Assembly: GCA_009778235.1 (NCBI GenBank)
Contig: WRKE01000203.1
Location: forward strand, 1-6,684
Direction of reading: 5' to 3'
Source of the DNA: Pseudomonadota bacterium
GTDB taxonomy: Bacteria; Desulfobacterota; Desulfobulbia; Desulfobulbales; Desulfobulbaceae
Length of the DNA: 6,684 bases
The notes beneath the pieces are model-generated. The model made no database searches and was not told where the DNA came from. It was given only the letters and a program-made list of their open reading frames with translations. Position numbers and translations under genes: made by a program. Below are positions 6,212 to 6,684 of this stretch, piece after piece. Positions within the stretch are counted from its first letter, which is position 1; each line of letters opens with the position of its first letter.

Positions 6212-6684
6212 ATGGCAATCATACGTGACACCATGCCGCCCTTTGATCTCTTCCGGCCGGCAAGCGTTGACGACGCCCTGGCCCTGGCTGGCCGCCTGGG
6301 GGCCGATGCCTGGATCCTGGCCGGTGGCTTTGACAGCCTGGAACGGTTCAAAGACCGCATTAAACGGCCCAAGGCGGTCATTGATCTCGGCGACATCACC
6401 GAACTGCGCGGGGTGCGACAAGATGGCAACGATCTGGTGATTGGCGCCATGACCACCCTGGCCGAGGTCAGCCGCCATCCGGACATCCGCCAACGCTTTG
6501 GCCTGCTCGCCGAGGCAGCGGCAGCGGTGGCCTCGCCCCAAATCCGCAACCAAGGCACCATTGGCGGCAACATCGCCCAAGATGCGCGCTGCTGGTATTA
6601 CCGGGGCGGCTGGACCTGCTACCGGGCCGGCGGCGGCACCTGCTTTGCCGGTGAAAGCCCGCAGGGGCAAAACCGCGAGCACGC
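6212..6684 (+). CDS. FAD-binding subunit with cysteine-rich [4Fe-4S] insert (PaoB/HcrB-like), N-terminal part
   Basis: The frame runs from ATG 6212 off the window end, giving 157 full codons. GGGAG at 6199-6203 lies eight bases upstream. FDLFRPASVDDAL is the usual N-terminus of the medium subunit. WILAGGFDSL (34-43) stands at the first FAD loop, and SPQIRNQGTIGGN (108-120) is the second. C127, C136 and C144 follow in a CWYYRGGWTC...GGGTC segment, the place where PaoB and 4-hydroxybenzoyl-CoA reductase beta bind an extra [4Fe-4S] cluster. Only three cysteines are visible; a fourth ligand would lie beyond the window. The subunit carries electrons from the [2Fe-2S] subunit to FAD and an external acceptor. 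It has no signal of its own and should travel with the Tat-bearing subunit. It follows the large-subunit gene after 43 bases, so it is probably in the same operon. The first FAD loop differs from the common AGGTDLL. Confidence 0.92.
   Translation, partial: MAIIRDTMPPFDLFRPASVDDALALAGRLGADAWILAGGFDSLERFKDRIKRPKAVIDLGDITELRGVRQDGNDLVIGAMTTLAEVSRHPDIRQRFGLLAEAAAAVASPQIRNQGTIGGNIAQDARCWYYRGGWTCYRAGGGTCFAGESPQGQNREH

Overview
The window is GC-rich (roughly 60% by eye) and carries two molybdoenzyme gene sets on the + strand, separated by about 440 bases without a convincing gene. The first set has the order napA-napD-napG-napH, with no napB or napF between the genes. This matches what I recall of the napCMADGH cluster of Desulfovibrio desulfuricans. 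Together with codon usage and the second operon, it suggests a Desulfobacterota (deltaproteobacterial) sulfate or sulfur metaboliser. That assignment is an inference; no rRNA or other phylogenetic marker is present.

Layout: 1-690 is the C-terminal part of the periplasmic nitrate reductase catalytic subunit NapA, whose start lies before the window. 729-995 is NapD, the chaperone for the NapA Tat signal. 992-1582 is NapG, a Tat-exported protein with four [4Fe-4S] motifs that starts at TTG. 1579-2457 is NapH, a membrane ferredoxin-type protein. D/G and G/H overlap by four bases. Together they form a quinol-to-NapA electron route (NapH in the membrane, NapG and NapA in the periplasm). 2458-2602 has coding-like composition in a frame with no good start and may be a gene remnant or an extension.

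2603-3045 is non-coding. It holds a series of hairpins, one of which closes directly onto a run of seven T (probable nap operon terminator). Within the same bases lies a sigma-54-like TGGCAC-N5-TTGT element. An AT-rich island follows (candidate sigma-70 promoter), and then about 220 bases of GC-rich sequence dense in inverted repeats, ending at a good ribosome binding site. This last part is a candidate structured 5' leader for the second operon.

The second set encodes a three-subunit molybdenum hydroxylase of the xanthine oxidase family: a Tat-exported [2Fe-2S] subunit (3046-3669), the molybdopterin-binding catalytic subunit (3673-6168), and an FAD subunit with a cysteine-rich insert typical of the PaoB/HcrB type (6212 to the window end, incomplete). 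Only the small subunit has an export signal, so the complex is probably folded in the cytoplasm and carried to the periplasm as a unit, as for E. coli PaoABC, but the gene order differs. The substrate cannot be read from the sequence; an aldehyde or N-heterocycle is plausible.
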